From: Cohnella rhizosphaerae
Lineage (GTDB): Bacteria; Bacillota; Bacilli; Paenibacillales; Paenibacillaceae
Direction of reading: 5' to 3'
Length of the DNA stretch: 64,000 bases
Assembly: GCF_029525575.1 (NCBI RefSeq)
Contig: NZ_JAPDIA010000003.1
Span: 1,666,214 to 1,730,213, forward strand
Below the pieces are notes generated by a model. That model was not told the origin of the DNA, did not search any database, and saw only the letters and a program-made list of their open reading frames with translations. Shown here piece after piece: positions 1 through 9,722 of this stretch. The position numbers were made by a program, and so were the translations under genes. Every line of letters starts with the position of its first letter. Positions within the stretch are counted from its first letter, which is position 1.

Positions 1-467
1 TCGCTGCCGTAGTGACCGATCAGAATGAAGGGGAACGCTTCTTTTTGCAAAAACGAAATGATAGGATCGTTCTTCCGGGACTGCAGCAAAATGATGCCGT
101 CGACGCGTCTTCCCTTGACCAGGCGCGTGACCGCCTCCACTTCGTCCTGCTCCGAGCTGCCGGCGGTCATCAGCACATCGTAGCCCTGGCGGGAAGCCTG
201 GGTGGTGATGCCCCGAATGCTCTCCGAGAAAAAGTGATTCTGAAAAAGCTCCTCCGCCGGACGCGGCAGCACCATGCCAAGCGTGTACGTCTTGTTGCTG
301 ATGAGCCCGCGGGCCATAATATTCGAATGATAGCCAAGCTCCTCGACGATCTCTTTCACCTTCTGCGACGTTTCCTTGCTGATGCGCGGGTGGTTGGAGA
401 GCACGCGGGAGACGGTGGACGGGGATACGCCCGCCTTCTTGGCGACGTCCTTAATCGTGACTGTCAT
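1..467 (-). CDS. LacI-family transcriptional repressor, 5' part of gene (C-terminus outside window)
   Basis: Read on the minus strand from the ATG at 465-467, the protein begins MTVTIKDVAKKAGVSPSTVS, the classical LacI helix-turn-helix, followed by a hinge helix and the start of the periplasmic-binding-protein-like effector domain; about 155 residues are visible before the window edge. The start is supported by a GGAGG at 472-476 on the coding strand. It is divergent from the maltodextrin operon starting at 921, so control of that operon and of itself is likely. A LacI-type half-palindrome at 483-494 lies just upstream of its start and a perfect one (CAAACGTTTG) lies at 863-872 in the malE leader. 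Family is certain; the inducer is inferred only from position. Confidence 0.9.
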   Translation of the reverse strand, partial: MTVTIKDVAKKAGVSPSTVSRVLSNHPRISKETSQKVKEIVEELGYHSNIMARGLISNKTYTLGMVLPRPAEELFQNHFFSESIRGITTQASRQGYDVLMTAGSSEQDEVEAVTRLVKGRRVDGIILLQSRKNDPIISFLQKEAFPFILIGHYGS

Positions 468-482
468 GGCGACCTCCACTTG

Positions 483-494
483 TGCAAGCGTTTG
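483..494. promoter_or_regulatory. Putative LacI-type operator upstream of the lacI gene
   Basis: TGCAAGCGTTTG with the central CG typical of LacI-family operators, 16 bp upstream of the lacI start. It resembles the perfect palindrome at 863-872, which suggests autoregulation plus control of the divergent operon. Inference only. Confidence 0.4.
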
Positions 495-571
495 AACTTC
501 TTTAATAATTCTATGTTACATGAACGCTCCGTTATTGTAAACGGTACCTTAGACTGGAAAATAATCAGAAA

Positions 572-582
572 GGGAAACCGGT
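572..582. promoter_or_regulatory. GGGAAACCGGT element shared with the amylase promoter
   Basis: This 11-mer is identical to 24724-24734, where it forms part of the AACCGGTT operator candidate of the amylase gene. It may let the LacI protein encoded at 28676-29740 act on the mal divergent promoter region as well. Here the second half-site is imperfect. Confidence 0.3.
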
Positions 583-719
583 ACTATTTCTGTGTACCTG
601 CTTTTATAAATGTAATAAAAAAGAAATGAGATTTTAGAATTAGTGAGAAATAAAGAGAATTCATGAGAAATTAGAAGTTTTGAAGGAAATCCAATCTGTT
701 TTTGGCATCCGCGATCGTT

Positions 720-749
720 TTTACATACAGGGAAAATGTTGTATATTAT
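720..749 (+). promoter_or_regulatory. Promoter of the maltodextrin operon
   Basis: TTTACA at 720-725 followed after 16-18 bp by overlapping -10 candidates TATATT (742-747) and TATTAT (744-749). A weak cre-like sequence (761-774) follows directly. The rest of 500-720 is AT-rich and shows no gene. Confidence 0.5.
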
Positions 750-802
750 TGGTGCGGCGCCTAAAGCGCTTCCATGACGGAAGACAGGGGAATACGGGAC
801 AA

Positions 803-829
803 CTTAAACGATTATCGAATCGTTAAAAG
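803..829. promoter_or_regulatory. Imperfect palindromic operator in the malE leader
   Basis: The arms CTTAAACGATT and AATCGTTAAAAG flank a short centre. The left arm matches the start of the CTTAAACGATTAAG palindrome at the MFS promoter (15220-15233), so the same repressor may bind both. Confidence 0.5.
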
Positions 830-862
830 GAGATGTTCCGTCCTTTTTTTTGCCCATTCGTA

Positions 863-872
863 CAAACGTTTG
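863..872. promoter_or_regulatory. LacI-family operator CAAACGTTTG
   Basis: Perfect 10-bp palindrome with a central CG in the malE leader, about 50 bp downstream of the 803-829 palindrome and upstream of the GTG start at 921. Typical LacI/GalR operator sequence. Confidence 0.5.
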
Positions 873-920
873 CGCAAGGTGTCCGAGCTCGCACTCGATC
901 TGAAGAGAGGGGAAAAAGCA

Positions 921-2264
921 GTGAAATTAAACAAATCTTTGACGATGATCTCCGCCCTGTCCCTGATGGCCGTATCGCTCGCCGCTTGCAGCGGCAACAA
1001 CGGAGGAGGCAACAACGCATCGCCGTCGGCATCCGCCGCTTCGCCTTCCGCTTCCGCAACTTCTTCGGCGCCGTCCGAATCCGCATCGCCGGAAGCGACG
1101 GACATCGAGCCTGAAGCGGGCGCCAAGCTTGTCGTGTGGGCTGCCCAGGAACAGAAGGATTTCCTGGAAACGATGGGCAAAGAATTCGAAGCGAAATACG
1201 GCATCAAGGTCGAATTTCAAAAAGTGGGTTCGGCCGACGCGCTCAACAAGATCGTAAAGGACGGTCCTGCCGGCGTCGGCGCGGACGTGTTCATGCTCGC
1301 GCACGATCAATTGAACCGCGCGGTTCAAGCGGGCGTCATTCTTCCTAACGACTTCTACGCCGAAGATACCCAGGCCAACTTCGCCAAGACCGCCGTCGAT
1401 GCGGTGACGGCGACCGACGGCATCCTGTACGGCTACCCTCGCAATATCGAAACGTATCTGCTTTTCTATAACAAAAATCTCGCCAAGCCCGAAGATCTGG
1501 CGTCCTGGGACGCGATCAAGGCATTTTCGAAAGCGTACAACGTACCGGCAGAGAAAAAATTCGGCATCATGTGGAAGCTGGACGATTCCTACTTCAACTA
1601 CGCATTCATGGGCGGCAACGGCGGCTACGTATTCGGCAACAACAACACCGACCCGGGAGACATCGGCCTTAACAACGAAGGATCGGTCGAAGGCCTCAAG
1701 TTCATGCAGAGCATGAAGGAAGTCATGCCGTTCAAGGTGGCCGACGCGACACCGGACGTGAAGACGGACCTGTTCCAAAAGGGCAAGCTCGCCATCGATA
1801 TGGACGGCATCTGGCAGCTCGGCTCGTTCACGAAGGAGAAGCTGGGCTTCGACGTCGGCGCCGTGCCGCTGCCTCCGATGCCGAACGGCAAATCTCCCAA
1901 GCCGTTCGCCGGCGTGCAGGCGTATTTCGTCAGCCAATTCTCGCAATATCCGAACGCGGCCAAGCTGTTCGCGCACTTCGTCTCCTCGCAGGACGCCGCG
2001 ATCAAGATGTACCAGATGTCCGGCGTCGTCTCCGCACGCAACGGGCTGGATCAAGACCCGGCGCTGGCGGGCAACGAGCTGGTCGCCGCGTTCGTCGAGC
2101 AGTTCAAGAACGTGGAGGCGATGCCTTCGATCGCGGAGACCGCTTCGTTCTGGACCGCGATGGGCGCCGTCTATCCGCAAATCTGGGATAACAACGCGGA
2201 CGTGAAGGCGACGCTGGACAAAGCAGTCTCCGACATGAAGACGCTGATTCAGCAATCGAAGTAA
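921..2264 (+). CDS. malE: Maltodextrin ABC transporter substrate-binding lipoprotein (MalE type)
   Basis: A 447-residue lipoprotein that should capture maltose/maltodextrins outside the membrane and deliver them to the MalF/MalG channel. The signal peptide runs to a lipobox SLAAC with Cys23, followed by a Ser/Ala/Pro-rich linker and then a family-1 solute-binding fold (VVWAAQEQKDFL, GPAGVGADVFMLAHDQ, YPRNIETYLLFYNK) of MalE type. I chose the GTG at 921 because AGAGGGG precedes it at a normal distance and the signal peptide begins there; an upstream in-frame start at 774 would add an improbable leader. First gene of a malE-malF-malG-amylase operon. The specific sugar could be cyclodextrin rather than linear maltodextrin, given the CGTase at 11.7-13.9 kb. 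Confidence 0.9.
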   Translation: MKLNKSLTMISALSLMAVSLAACSGNNGGGNNASPSASAASPSASATSSAPSESASPEATDIEPEAGAKLVVWAAQEQKDFLETMGKEFEAKYGIKVEFQKVGSADALNKIVKDGPAGVGADVFMLAHDQLNRAVQAGVILPNDFYAEDTQANFAKTAVDAVTATDGILYGYPRNIETYLLFYNKNLAKPEDLASWDAIKAFSKAYNVPAEKKFGIMWKLDDSYFNYAFMGGNGGYVFGNNNTDPGDIGLNNEGSVEGLKFMQSMKEVMPFKVADATPDVKTDLFQKGKLAIDMDGIWQLGSFTKEKLGFDVGAVPLPPMPNGKSPKPFAGVQAYFVSQFSQYPNAAKLFAHFVSSQDAAIKMYQMSGVVSARNGLDQDPALAGNELVAAFVEQFKNVEAMPSIAETASFWTAMGAVYPQIWDNNADVKATLDKAVSDMKTLIQQSK

Positions 2265-2298
2265 TTAGTTTTACGGCAGGCAAGAATTTCGATTAACC

Positions 2299-2332
2299 GA
2301 CAATCACCCGTAAACTTCTGCGGGTGATTGTC
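2299..2332 (+). other. Intercistronic RNA hairpin between malE and malF
   Basis: A perfect 12-bp stem (GACAATCACCCG / CGGGTGATTGTC) with a 10-nt loop and no U-tract. Such hairpins after binding-protein genes commonly protect the upstream mRNA or reduce read-through, giving more MalE than permease. Confidence 0.7.
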
Positions 2333-2353
2333 CAATGAGAGGAGAGTCCGACA

Positions 2354-3666
2354 TTGCGCCAGCATCGGATTACGGCAGCAGCGCTCTCGGCTGTTTTCAT
2401 GGGCTTGGGCCAAATTTACAACCGACAATTCGTAAAGGGATCGGCTTTCGCCGCTTTCTACGCGTTCGCGGTCTACTTTACGGTCACCAATTGGCATCAT
2501 GCGATCTGGGGAATCACCACGCTCGGAGAGACGCAGCAGAAGCTTGTGCTGGTCGGCAAAATCTACAAGCCGGTCAAAGGCGACCATTCGATCTTTTTTG
2601 ATGATTGAAGGGCTGATTATGATCTTTATTTTCGCGCTCTTTGCGTATTTGCTCGTCATGAACGCGATCGATGCCTATCGCGGAGGCAAGCTGCGCGAAG
2701 AAGGGAAGACGCTTAACGACATCAAGCAGACGCTTCGCTTTATTCCGGACAAAAAAGTTCGCGCACTTAATTATTACGATTCCGCTGGTCTTCGTGTTCT
2801 TTTTCAGCGTGCTGCCGATCATTTTCTCCGTCATGATCGCGTTCACGAACTATAACAATACGCACGAGCCGCCGGGCAAGCTGGTCGATTGGCAAGGCTT
2901 TCGCGCATTCAAGGAACTGTTCAGCCTGAGCCAGTGGGCGCATACGTTTTTCGGCGTATTCACCTGGACGATGACCTGGGCGGTGCTTTCCACGTTCACT
3001 ACCTTTTTCGGCGGGTTCGCCGTCGCGCTGCTCGTGCAGCAGAAGGGCATCCGCTTCAAATCGCTGTTCCGCGCCATTTACATGGTTCCGTTCGCGATTC
3101 CCGCTTTTCTGTCGCTGCTGATTATGCGCAATCTGTTCAACGCCCAATTCGGGCCGATCAACTCGACGCTGCTCAAGTTCGGAATCGTCGGACCGGAGTG
3201 GCTGTCCGATCCGTTCTGGGCCAAGGCAACCATCGTTATCGTCAACCTGTGGCTGGGTTTTCCGCTCTCGATGCTTCTTATCATCGGCATCCTGACGACG
3301 ATTCCCCGCGATCTGTACGAAGCCTCCGAAGTCGACGGAGCTTCCGCGCTTTATAAATTTCGGAAAATTACGTTCCCGAGCGTCATGTTCTCCCTGTCGC
3401 CGATCCTTATCGGACAATTCGCGGGCAATATCAACAATTTCAATGTCATCTTCCTCTTGTCCGGAGGCGGTCCGACGAACAGCGAGTACCAGTTCGCGGG
3501 ACATACCGATATATTGATCACGTGGCTGTACAGTCTCTCGATTACGAACGGCAGGTACAACTTCGCGGCGGTTATCAGCATCTTCTTGTTTATCATCATC
3601 GCGATATTCGCGCTTTTCAGCTTCAGGCGCACACGCTCGTTCAGAGAGGATGATTTGTTGCGATGA
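2354..3666 (+). CDS. malF: Maltodextrin ABC transporter permease (MalF type), two apparent frameshifts
   Basis: Membrane channel subunit of the maltodextrin importer. Three consecutive reading frames together give a normal protein of about 437 residues: an N-terminal membrane hairpin (GLGQIYNRQFVKG), a second segment (MIEGLIMIFIFALFAYLLV) and the binding-protein-dependent permease core with the EAA loop YEASEVDGASALYKF. The breaks fall at a T6 run (2594-2599) and an A6 run (2751-2756); removing one base from each restores a continuous frame, so sequence error is more likely than a pseudogene. The TTG start at 2354 follows GAGAGGAGAG. The 3' end overlaps malG (ATG at 3663), indicating translational coupling. 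Confidence 0.88.
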
Positions 3667-4499
3667 GCGGATATCGTTTCAGAAAAAACGCTTGGCTGAC
3701 GGTCAGCTACGTGCTGTTGATCCTGATCGCCGTCTTTACGATCTACCCGGCGCTATGGATCGTCCTGTCCTCGTTTCGCGCGGGCACCTCGCTGTTCAGC
3801 GAGACGCTGATCCCCGAGAAGTGGACGGTCATTCATTACAAGGAGCTGTTCGAGAAGTTCCAGTTCGGACGCTGGTACATGAACTCGCTCAAAATCTCGC
3901 TTACGACGATGGTGCTCAGCGTATTCTTCCAGCTGCTGACCGGCTACGCCTTTTCCCGGTTCCGGTTCAAGTCGCGCAAATCGATTATGAGCGGCCTGTT
4001 CATCATCGGCCTGTTTCCGTCGTTTCTTAGTTTGACGGCGGTATACGTGCTGCTGTTGAACATGAAGCTGCTCAATACGCACACGGCGCTTATTATGGTG
4101 TCTTCGGCCGGCGCCGCCGTCGGCTACCTGCTCGTGAAAGGGTACTTCGACACGATTCCGAAAAGCCTCGAGGAGGCCGCTATCATCGACGGTGCGAGCA
4201 ACTGGGGCGTATTCGTCCGGATTCTGCTGCCGCTGTCCCGTCCGCTGGTCGTTTACATGGCGGTCACTTCGTTCGCGGGCACGTTCAGCGAGTTCATCTT
4301 CGCGCAGACGGTGCTTCGGACCGAGGCCAAGCAGACGCTGGCGGTCGGCTTGTTCAACATGGTCAACACGCAGACATCGACGGAATTCACCGTATTTGCG
4401 GCAGGCTCCGTGCTCGTCTCGATTCCGGTCGTGGTCATCTTTATCATCTTCCAGCGGCTGCTGGTCGAAGGCTTGACCGCAGGCGCGGACAAAGGATGA
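3663..4499 (+). CDS. malG: Maltodextrin ABC transporter permease (MalG type)
   Basis: An intact 278-residue inner-membrane permease that pairs with MalF. It has about six hydrophobic segments, beginning with [19 protein letters not shown], and the cytoplasmic EAA loop [16 protein letters not shown] that contacts the ATPase. The C-terminus [12 protein letters not shown] is the usual MalG ending. Its ATG overlaps the malF stop, and its own stop overlaps the next start (ATGA at 4496), so the four genes form one transcription unit. No ATPase gene is present; as in most Bacillales, a shared MsmX-type ATPase encoded elsewhere probably powers it. Confidence 0.92.
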   Translation: MSGYRFRKNAWLTVSYVLLILIAVFTIYPALWIVLSSFRAGTSLFSETLIPEKWTVIHYKELFEKFQFGRWYMNSLKISLTTMVLSVFFQLLTGYAFSRFRFKSRKSIMSGLFIIGLFPSFLSLTAVYVLLLNMKLLNTHTALIMVSSAGAAVGYLLVKGYFDTIPKSLEEAAIIDGASNWGVFVRILLPLSRPLVVYMAVTSFAGTFSEFIFAQTVLRTEAKQTLAVGLFNMVNTQTSTEFTVFAAGSVLVSIPVVVIFIIFQRLLVEGLTAGADKG

Positions 4500-6219
4500 G
4501 GCGCAGGCGGAGCGGAAGACGTCTGTCCCGGGCGCTGTCCATGCCGCTCTGCATGGCATCGGCGTTCTGGCTCGCTGGCTGCGACGGAGCGGGTGGGCCG
4601 GACGGCACGGCAAGCGGTGCCGCGTCTGCGGGTTTATCGTCCGCTTTCGCGTCCGCGCCTGCTTCCGCCGCAGTGCCGTCTTCGCGTGCCGCGGCAACCC
4701 CGGACGCAGGCGCAGCCCGGCTCGGCGAAGCGAACATGCCGGCGATGGGCCGGAGCAGCGGCGTATTCTACGAGATATTCGTGCGAGCCTTCAGCGATTC
4801 CGACGGGGATGGGATCGGCGACCTGCAAGGCGTGACGGACAAGCTGGATTATTTGCAGCAGCTCGGAATCAAGGGGATCTGGCTCATGCCGATCAATCCG
4901 TCCCCTTCTTACCACGGTTATGACGTAACCGATTATTACGCCGTCAACCCCGACTATGGGACGGTCGACGACTTGAAGACGCTGCTCGCGGAGGCGCACG
5001 ATCGAGGCATCCGGGTCATCATGGACCTGGTTTTGAACCATACGAGCAGCAAGCATCCCTGGTTTATCGAATCCGTCGGGGGGGGAAGAAAGCGCCAAGC
5101 GGAGTTGGTACGATTGGGGTGCAGATGGAACGGACGTATCCGCGCTCGGTCCGTGGGGACAGGCCGTGTGGCACCGTGGGCCATCGGGCGGTTCTTATCT
5201 CGGCGTATTCTCGGACGGGATGCCGGATTTGAACCTGGACAGCCCGGACGTGCGCGCGGAACTGATCCGCATCGGACAGTACTGGCTCGGGCTGGGACTG
5301 GACGGCTACCGTTTGGATGCCGCCAAGCATGTTTACGAAGACTTCCAATCGTCGTCCGCCGATCCCGCGACCTCGCGGAAAAACGTCGCCTGGTGGAAGC
5401 AATTCCGCCAAGGCGTCTCGGAGAACGGGCGAGAGCCGTATCTCGTCGGCGAGGTATGGGACACGACCGCGGTCGTCGGCCCCTTCCTCGACAAGGCGCT
5501 GGATTCGGCGCTGAACTTCGAGGCGGCGAAGCTTGTACTGGACGCGGTCAAGACGGGCGACGCCTCTTCGCTGGCCTCCGTGCTGGCGCGACAGCTCGCC
5601 TACTATAGCAAAGTATCCGGCGGCCGGTTCGTGGACGCGCCTTTTCTTGGCAATCACGACCAGAACCGCGTCATGAGCGAGCTGGGCGGGGACGTCGAGC
5701 GGGCCAAGCTGGCAGCGGCCCTATTGCTGACGCTGCCGGGCAATCCGTTTCTGTATTACGGAGAAGAGATCGGTATGAAGGGCGCCAAACCCGACGAACG
5801 CATCCGCGAGCCGATGATCTGGGCGAAAGACCGCAGCTCGGGCGGCCAGACGTCGTGGGAGCCCGCGACCGAAAATGACGGTACGCCCTCCGCGGAGCAG
5901 CAGCTCGCCGATCCGGATTCGCTGCTAAGCCGCTACAAGCTGCTGATCGGCTGGCGCAACGACGAGCCCGCGCTCGGAGACGGCGGCTTCGCGCCGTTCG
6001 AGGTGGAGCAGGACGGGATACTCGCCTTCGCACGGGTGAGTGCGTCATCGGCGCTGCTCGTCGTGCATAATCTGACGGGCGAAGCGCGGACCGTCGATCT
6101 GAGCGGCGGCGGCGCGACCGCTGTCGGCGGCATCCGATTTGCAACGGACGGCGCGTCGACCTCGTTCGCAAGCGGCAAACTGCGGCTTGCCGCCCTACGG
6201 CACCGCGATTCTGCAATGA
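4496..6219 (+). CDS. GH13 alpha-amylase family lipoprotein, two apparent frameshifts
   Basis: Membrane-anchored alpha-glucan hydrolase, about 574 residues. The N-terminus is Arg-rich with lipobox WLAGC (Cys29), an Ala/Ser linker and then a GH13 barrel: [20 protein letters not shown], catalytic-region motifs [18 protein letters not shown] (nucleophile Asp), LVGEVWD (acid Glu) and FLGNHDQNR (stabiliser Asp). The frame breaks at a G8 run (5078-5085), and near the end at GGCTTGCC (6184-6191), where dropping one T gives the normal ending [12 protein letters not shown] and the TGA at 6217-6219. Coupled to malG by an ATGA overlap. It probably trims dextrins at the cell surface for the importer. Exact specificity cannot be read from sequence. 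Confidence 0.85.
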
Positions 6220-6228
6220 AAGCCGAAG

Positions 6229-6261
6229 GCCGCATTCCGCAAGGAAGCGGCTCTTTTTTTT
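6229..6261 (+). terminator. Rho-independent terminator of the mal operon
   Basis: GCCGC-A-TTCC stem, GCAA loop, GGAA-GCGGC, then a T8 tract at 6254-6261. Confidence 0.85.
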
Positions 6262-6292
6262 ACCTTATTCCATCCATAAAGGAGACTTGGGC

Positions 6293-8333
6293 ATGTCTGC
6301 CGCCACTCGTTCGCTCGGACAAGCATGGAGAGAGAAGCGCAAGTCGCTGGGGGGTCCAGATGCTGGGCATCGTGTTCGCCAGCATCGTCGTCATCGTGAC
6401 GGCGCTCGGTCTCAGCTCCTATCAGCTGGCCAAAAGCATCATCCGCGACAAGATGTCGCTGTCGTCCCAGCAGACGCTGGAGCAGGCGAGAGACAAGCTG
6501 GACTTTCTGCTGTCGATGTACGGGGGGACTCAGCCGGCAGTTCATGGTCGATACTTCGCTGCGTCAGGATCTCGTCGTCTTTTCAAGGACGGATGTGCCC
6601 CTGGGGGAGAAGCAGGCGGCACAGGACCGCATCGTCGACCGATTCAACAGTATGCTGTCCGCCGAGCCCAACATGATGTCGATACGCATCGTGCCGAAAA
6701 CGTTGGACAATGCGGGGGGCGTTGTCTTCGACGGGCGCGAGCGCGCTCCAGATCTCCGACGGCAGCAAGGCATGGCTTCAGAAAATGGCGGAAGCCAAGG
6801 GAGAGATCGTGTACGTACCGGCGAGGAACAAAGGCCTGTTCGACTACTCTCCCGAACCGTCGGTGACCGTCGGTCGTCTGATGAAAAACCTGCAGCATCC
6901 GGACGCCGAATTTATCCTGCTGATCGAGCTGAAAAGCAAACTGCTGGGCGATGCCTTCGCCCATTTCAAGATTGGCGAAACAGGCGAGATGCGGGTCATG
7001 GCGGACGACGGCAAGGTCGTCTATGCTGCGGACGCCTCGCTGATCGAGCAGACGCCTCCGGCATGGGACGGCGACCGTCTGGTACTGCGCGAGCCGTCCA
7101 GGTTAGCATCCTGGGAGCTGGTAGGTTCGGTACCGCTTGGCGAACTGGAACGCGATTCCAAGGCGATCCTCAGACTGACCGTATGGATGATCGCCGCCGC
7201 CGTCGTCGCGGCGTTTGCCATCGGCTACCTCCTGATACGCCTGGTAGGCAATCCGCTGGAGCGGCTGTGCACGCTGATGGAGCGCGGGGAGAAAGGCGAT
7301 TTGTCGGTGCGCATGGACTACAGGCGCGGCAATGAAATCGGACGGCTGTCCGGCAACTTCAACCGGATGATGGAACAGATCGGCGCGCTCGTCGGCCGTA
7401 CGAACGAGTCGGCGCGGCGTCTCGTCAGTTCCGCCAGGGAATTGAAGGCAGTCTCGCAGGAGACGGCCGCCACGGCGGGGGATATCGCTTCGGTGACCGA
7501 ACAGATCGCGCTAGGCGCGTCGAGTTTGGCGACGGAGGCCGAGCGCGGCATCCGGCAGACCGAGACGATCGGCGCCAAGCTTCGGATCGCGATCGATACC
7601 AACACGCGACTGGAGTCGTCGGCAGGGCGCGTACAGCAGATTAGCGGACGCGGTACCGCCTATATGGCGGAGCTCATCGGCAAGACCGAGGAGACGGAGC
7701 GGCTGTCCGGCTCGCTGGCGGCGCGCGTCGGCAAACTCAAGGAGCGGGCGGGTTCGATTCATACCGTGCTTAACGTCATTAACGAGATGTCGAAGCAGAC
7801 GAACATTCTGTCGCTTAACGCTTCGATCGAAGCTTCGCGCGCAGGCGCCTACGGCAAGAGCTTCGCCGTCGTGGCGGACGAGATCCGCCGCTTGGCGGCC
7901 GAATCCAAGGATTCGATCGCTGTCGTCTCCCGCATTATCGGCGATATCCGGCAGGAGATCGACGCGACGGTCGCCGAGCTGGGCGCGGTGTCCCCGGTAC
8001 TGCAGGAGCAGGGCACGGCCGTCAAGGAAGCGGCGGATATCTTCGGCGGCGTCAAACGCGAGATGAGCGAATTTGCGGAGGAGCTGACCCGATCGTCGGC
8101 GTCTATCGTCGAGCTTGACGGCTCGCAGCGAGCGCTCGTGGAGGCGATCGGCACGGTCAGCGCCGTCTCGGAGCAATCTGCCGCCTCGTCCGAGGCGGTA
8201 GCGAAAATGACCTCCGGCCAGCTAGGCGTCAGCGCCAGCCTCGTATCGCTCTCGGATGAGCTCGAGTCGCTGTCCGAACAGCTTATTGCGCAGCTGGACG
8301 TGTTCGGCCAAAAAAAAAGACTTAATCGATTAA
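6293..8333 (+). CDS. Methyl-accepting chemotaxis protein, several apparent frameshifts
   Basis: Transmembrane chemoreceptor of about 677 residues. The reconstructed protein has an N-terminal membrane segment (MLGIVFASIVVIVTALGLSS), an extracellular sensor of about 220 residues, a second membrane segment (MIAAAVVAAFAIGYLLI), a HAMP linker (GNPLERLCTLMERGEKGDLS) and a methyl-accepting signalling domain whose hairpin tip reads INEMSKQTNILSLNASIEA. One extra G in each of three G6 runs (6349-6354, 6522-6527, 6714-6719) splits the frame. An A9 run at 8310-8318 extends the last frame; with A8 the protein ends FGQKKDLID at 8331-8333. Start ATG 6293 follows AAAGGAG. It lies between sugar genes, so a carbohydrate ligand is possible but unproven. 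Confidence 0.85.
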
Positions 8334-8355
8334 GCATTTTTGTTTACATTATAAT
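8321..8355 (+). promoter_or_regulatory. Promoter with perfect palindrome ahead of the Cys-rich peptide
   Basis: CTTAATCGATTAAG (8321-8334) is a perfect 14-bp palindrome differing at one position from the MFS operator (15220-15233). A consensus TATAAT lies at 8350-8355, placing the palindrome over the -35 region. It overlaps the end of the chemoreceptor gene. Confidence 0.6.
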
Positions 8356-8448
8356 ACTTATATGGTAATTTATAAATGAGACCGCTACCAAAGACGCTTA
8401 AGGCAGCTTGGAACTGCGGTCCGCCATATTCCGGGAGGAGGAAACGTA

Positions 8449-8565
8449 ATGTCTTATTTGTACAGTTGGTGCGATTACACGAAGAAGTGCAGCAACGGAA
8501 CCAAGGTGCTCTGGTATCATTATTCCGACGGAAGCGACGTGTACGCCGGCTGCTGCTCGTCCTAA
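8449..8565 (+). CDS. 38-residue Cys-rich peptide, candidate secreted or modified peptide
   Basis: Short ORF MSYLYSWCDYTKKC... ending AGCCSS, with Cys at 8, 14, 35 and 36, many aromatic residues (three Trp/Tyr clusters) and no signal peptide. It is supported by a strong ribosome binding site GGGAGGAGG directly upstream, its own TATAAT promoter, and a stable hairpin after the stop. It is followed on the same strand by a MauE-like protein, a CxxC thioredoxin-like protein and an ABC exporter, an arrangement expected for a disulfide-containing bacteriocin or signalling peptide. I do not recognise the family. No leader cleavage motif such as GG is evident, and no modifying synthetase is adjacent. 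It could also be a non-secreted small protein. Confidence 0.65.
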   Translation: MSYLYSWCDYTKKCSNGTKVLWYHYSDGSDVYAGCCSS

Positions 8566-8572
8566 CGGCGCG

Positions 8573-8598
8573 AAGGGATAGGGGAGACCCTATCCCTT
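8573..8598 (+). terminator. Hairpin after the peptide gene (partial terminator/attenuator)
   Basis: AAGGGATAGGG, loop GAGA, CCCTATCCCTT: 11-bp perfect stem followed by only a weak T-rich tail. It would allow abundant peptide mRNA with limited read-through to the transport genes. Confidence 0.65.
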
Positions 8599-8662
8599 TG
8601 TCGTTCCTAAGCGCTCGGATAGGCAGGGGCAGGATTGACTAGAAGAAAGGGGGAATCTTGCT

Positions 8663-9173
8663 GTGCCCGAATTCGCCATCGTAATGCTTTGCTGCATATT
8701 CGGATTTTCGGCGGCGGCAAAGGCTGCGGACCGGCGGGCTTTCCGGGCGACGCTCGGGGGAGCTGGGCCTCTCCGGAGCGACCGCTGCCGCCGCGGCCGT
8801 TGCGGTGCCAGCGGCGGAGGCCGCAGGAGCGGCGCTGCTGCTGCCGGCTTACACGCGACCTTACGGCGCGATCTTGGTGCTAACGCTGCTCGTCGCGTTC
8901 GGCGGCGCAGTCTGGCGGGCCAGAGGCCGGCATATCGACTGCGGCTGCTTCGGCAGCGCGCTGCAGGAGGAGCTCGGAGCCGGGACGTACGGTCGTATCG
9001 CGATATGCGCCTCGCTCGCCGTCTACACGCTGCTGGAAGCGGACGGCCGGAGCCTTCTTGCCGTCGGGACGCCGGATCTGGCATGCATGGCGCTCATATC
9101 GGCTGGCCTGATGGCGGCGTACGTGCTTATCTCGTCAATCGCAAGACACCGCAAGTCAGGCTTGACTTTGTAG
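8663..9173 (+). CDS. MauE/DoxX-like membrane redox protein, one apparent frameshift
   Basis: About 169 residues after merging two frames at a G5 run (8756-8760). The protein is hydrophobic with about four membrane helices (FAIVMLCCIFGFSAAAKAAD, GAILVLTLLVAFGGAVW, the 'LACMALISAGLMAAYVL' region) and carries RHIDCGCFGSAL, the CxC motif typical of MauE-type proteins, which help form disulfides in exported Cys-rich proteins such as the methylamine dehydrogenase small subunit. The GTG start at 8663 has AAAGGGGG upstream. It is followed closely by the thioredoxin-like gene, the MauE/MauD pairing known from mau clusters. Here a peptide of four Cys is the only obvious substrate. Family fair, role inferred. 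Confidence 0.75.
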
Positions 9174-9190
9174 CCGGGGGAGGGACGGTC

Positions 9191-9718
9191 TTGTCGGTTT
9201 TTTTCTTCATTTCTTATGGAGTGCTCTGGGGCGTGGTCGCGCTGCTGGCCTATGCCGTTCTTGCCATGATGAATCGATTGTACCGGATCGCGCTGCCCGC
9301 ATCCGATCGCGGACTGCCGGTCGGCGCTCCTTTCCCGCTCTCTTCCCGCGAAGCGCGCGCCACTGAGGAGGAGCAGCCGCCTGCGGGGATCTTCGCGATC
9401 TTTACGGCTGCCGATTGCCATGCCTGCAAGCAGGTATACCCGGTCGTCGAGCAGTTCGGCAAGCGTTATCCGAAGCATCGTTTCGAGTTGTATATGCTGG
9501 CCACGGAAGAGGAAGGGGCGCCGATCGTAGCGGCGCATGCGCGCGCGCTGACGGCGACGTTCGTGGACGACTTTGGATCGTACGAGATTCCCGGCGTGCC
9601 GTTCGCTTATTATTTGGCATCGGACGGCACAGTGCTGTCCAAAGGCGTTTTTCATGAATCCGCTCACCTGGAGCATCTGATCGCGACCGGCAAAAAAGCG
9701 AAGCGCAGACCGGCATGA
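9191..9718 (+). CDS. Membrane-anchored thioredoxin-like oxidoreductase (CHAC active site)
   Basis: A 175-residue protein with one N-terminal membrane helix (FFFISYGVLWGVVALLAYAV) and an extracytoplasmic thioredoxin fold: FTAADCHACKQVYP holds the CxxC, and the cis-proline loop is EIPGVPFAYYL, followed by the usual terminal GVFHESAHLEHLI helix. The TTG start at 9191 is chosen because it directly precedes the membrane helix and follows GGGGGAGGGA; the in-frame upstream extension belongs to the other frame of the MauE gene. It sits 17 bp after the MauE-like gene and 4 bp before the exporter. It resembles MauD/ResA-type proteins and probably sets disulfides in a peptide substrate. Confidence 0.8.
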   Translation: MSVFFFISYGVLWGVVALLAYAVLAMMNRLYRIALPASDRGLPVGAPFPLSSREARATEEEQPPAGIFAIFTAADCHACKQVYPVVEQFGKRYPKHRFELYMLATEEEGAPIVAAHARALTATFVDDFGSYEIPGVPFAYYLASDGTVLSKGVFHESAHLEHLIATGKKAKRRPA

Positions 9719-9722
9719 CAGG

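Noticed and set aside
12..629. Plus-strand open frame at the window start
   Set aside because: It is the reverse of the LacI coding region and runs into the AT-rich promoter; the minus-strand LacI helix-turn-helix is decisive.
927..2255. Long antisense open frame over malE
   Set aside because: High-GC codon bias creates long antisense frames; the sense strand gives a clear lipoprotein with motifs, the antisense product is Arg-rich and featureless.
2594..2756. Programmed ribosomal frameshifting in malF
   Set aside because: The same one-base excess is found in many unrelated genes of the window, and no stimulatory element or functional reason is apparent.
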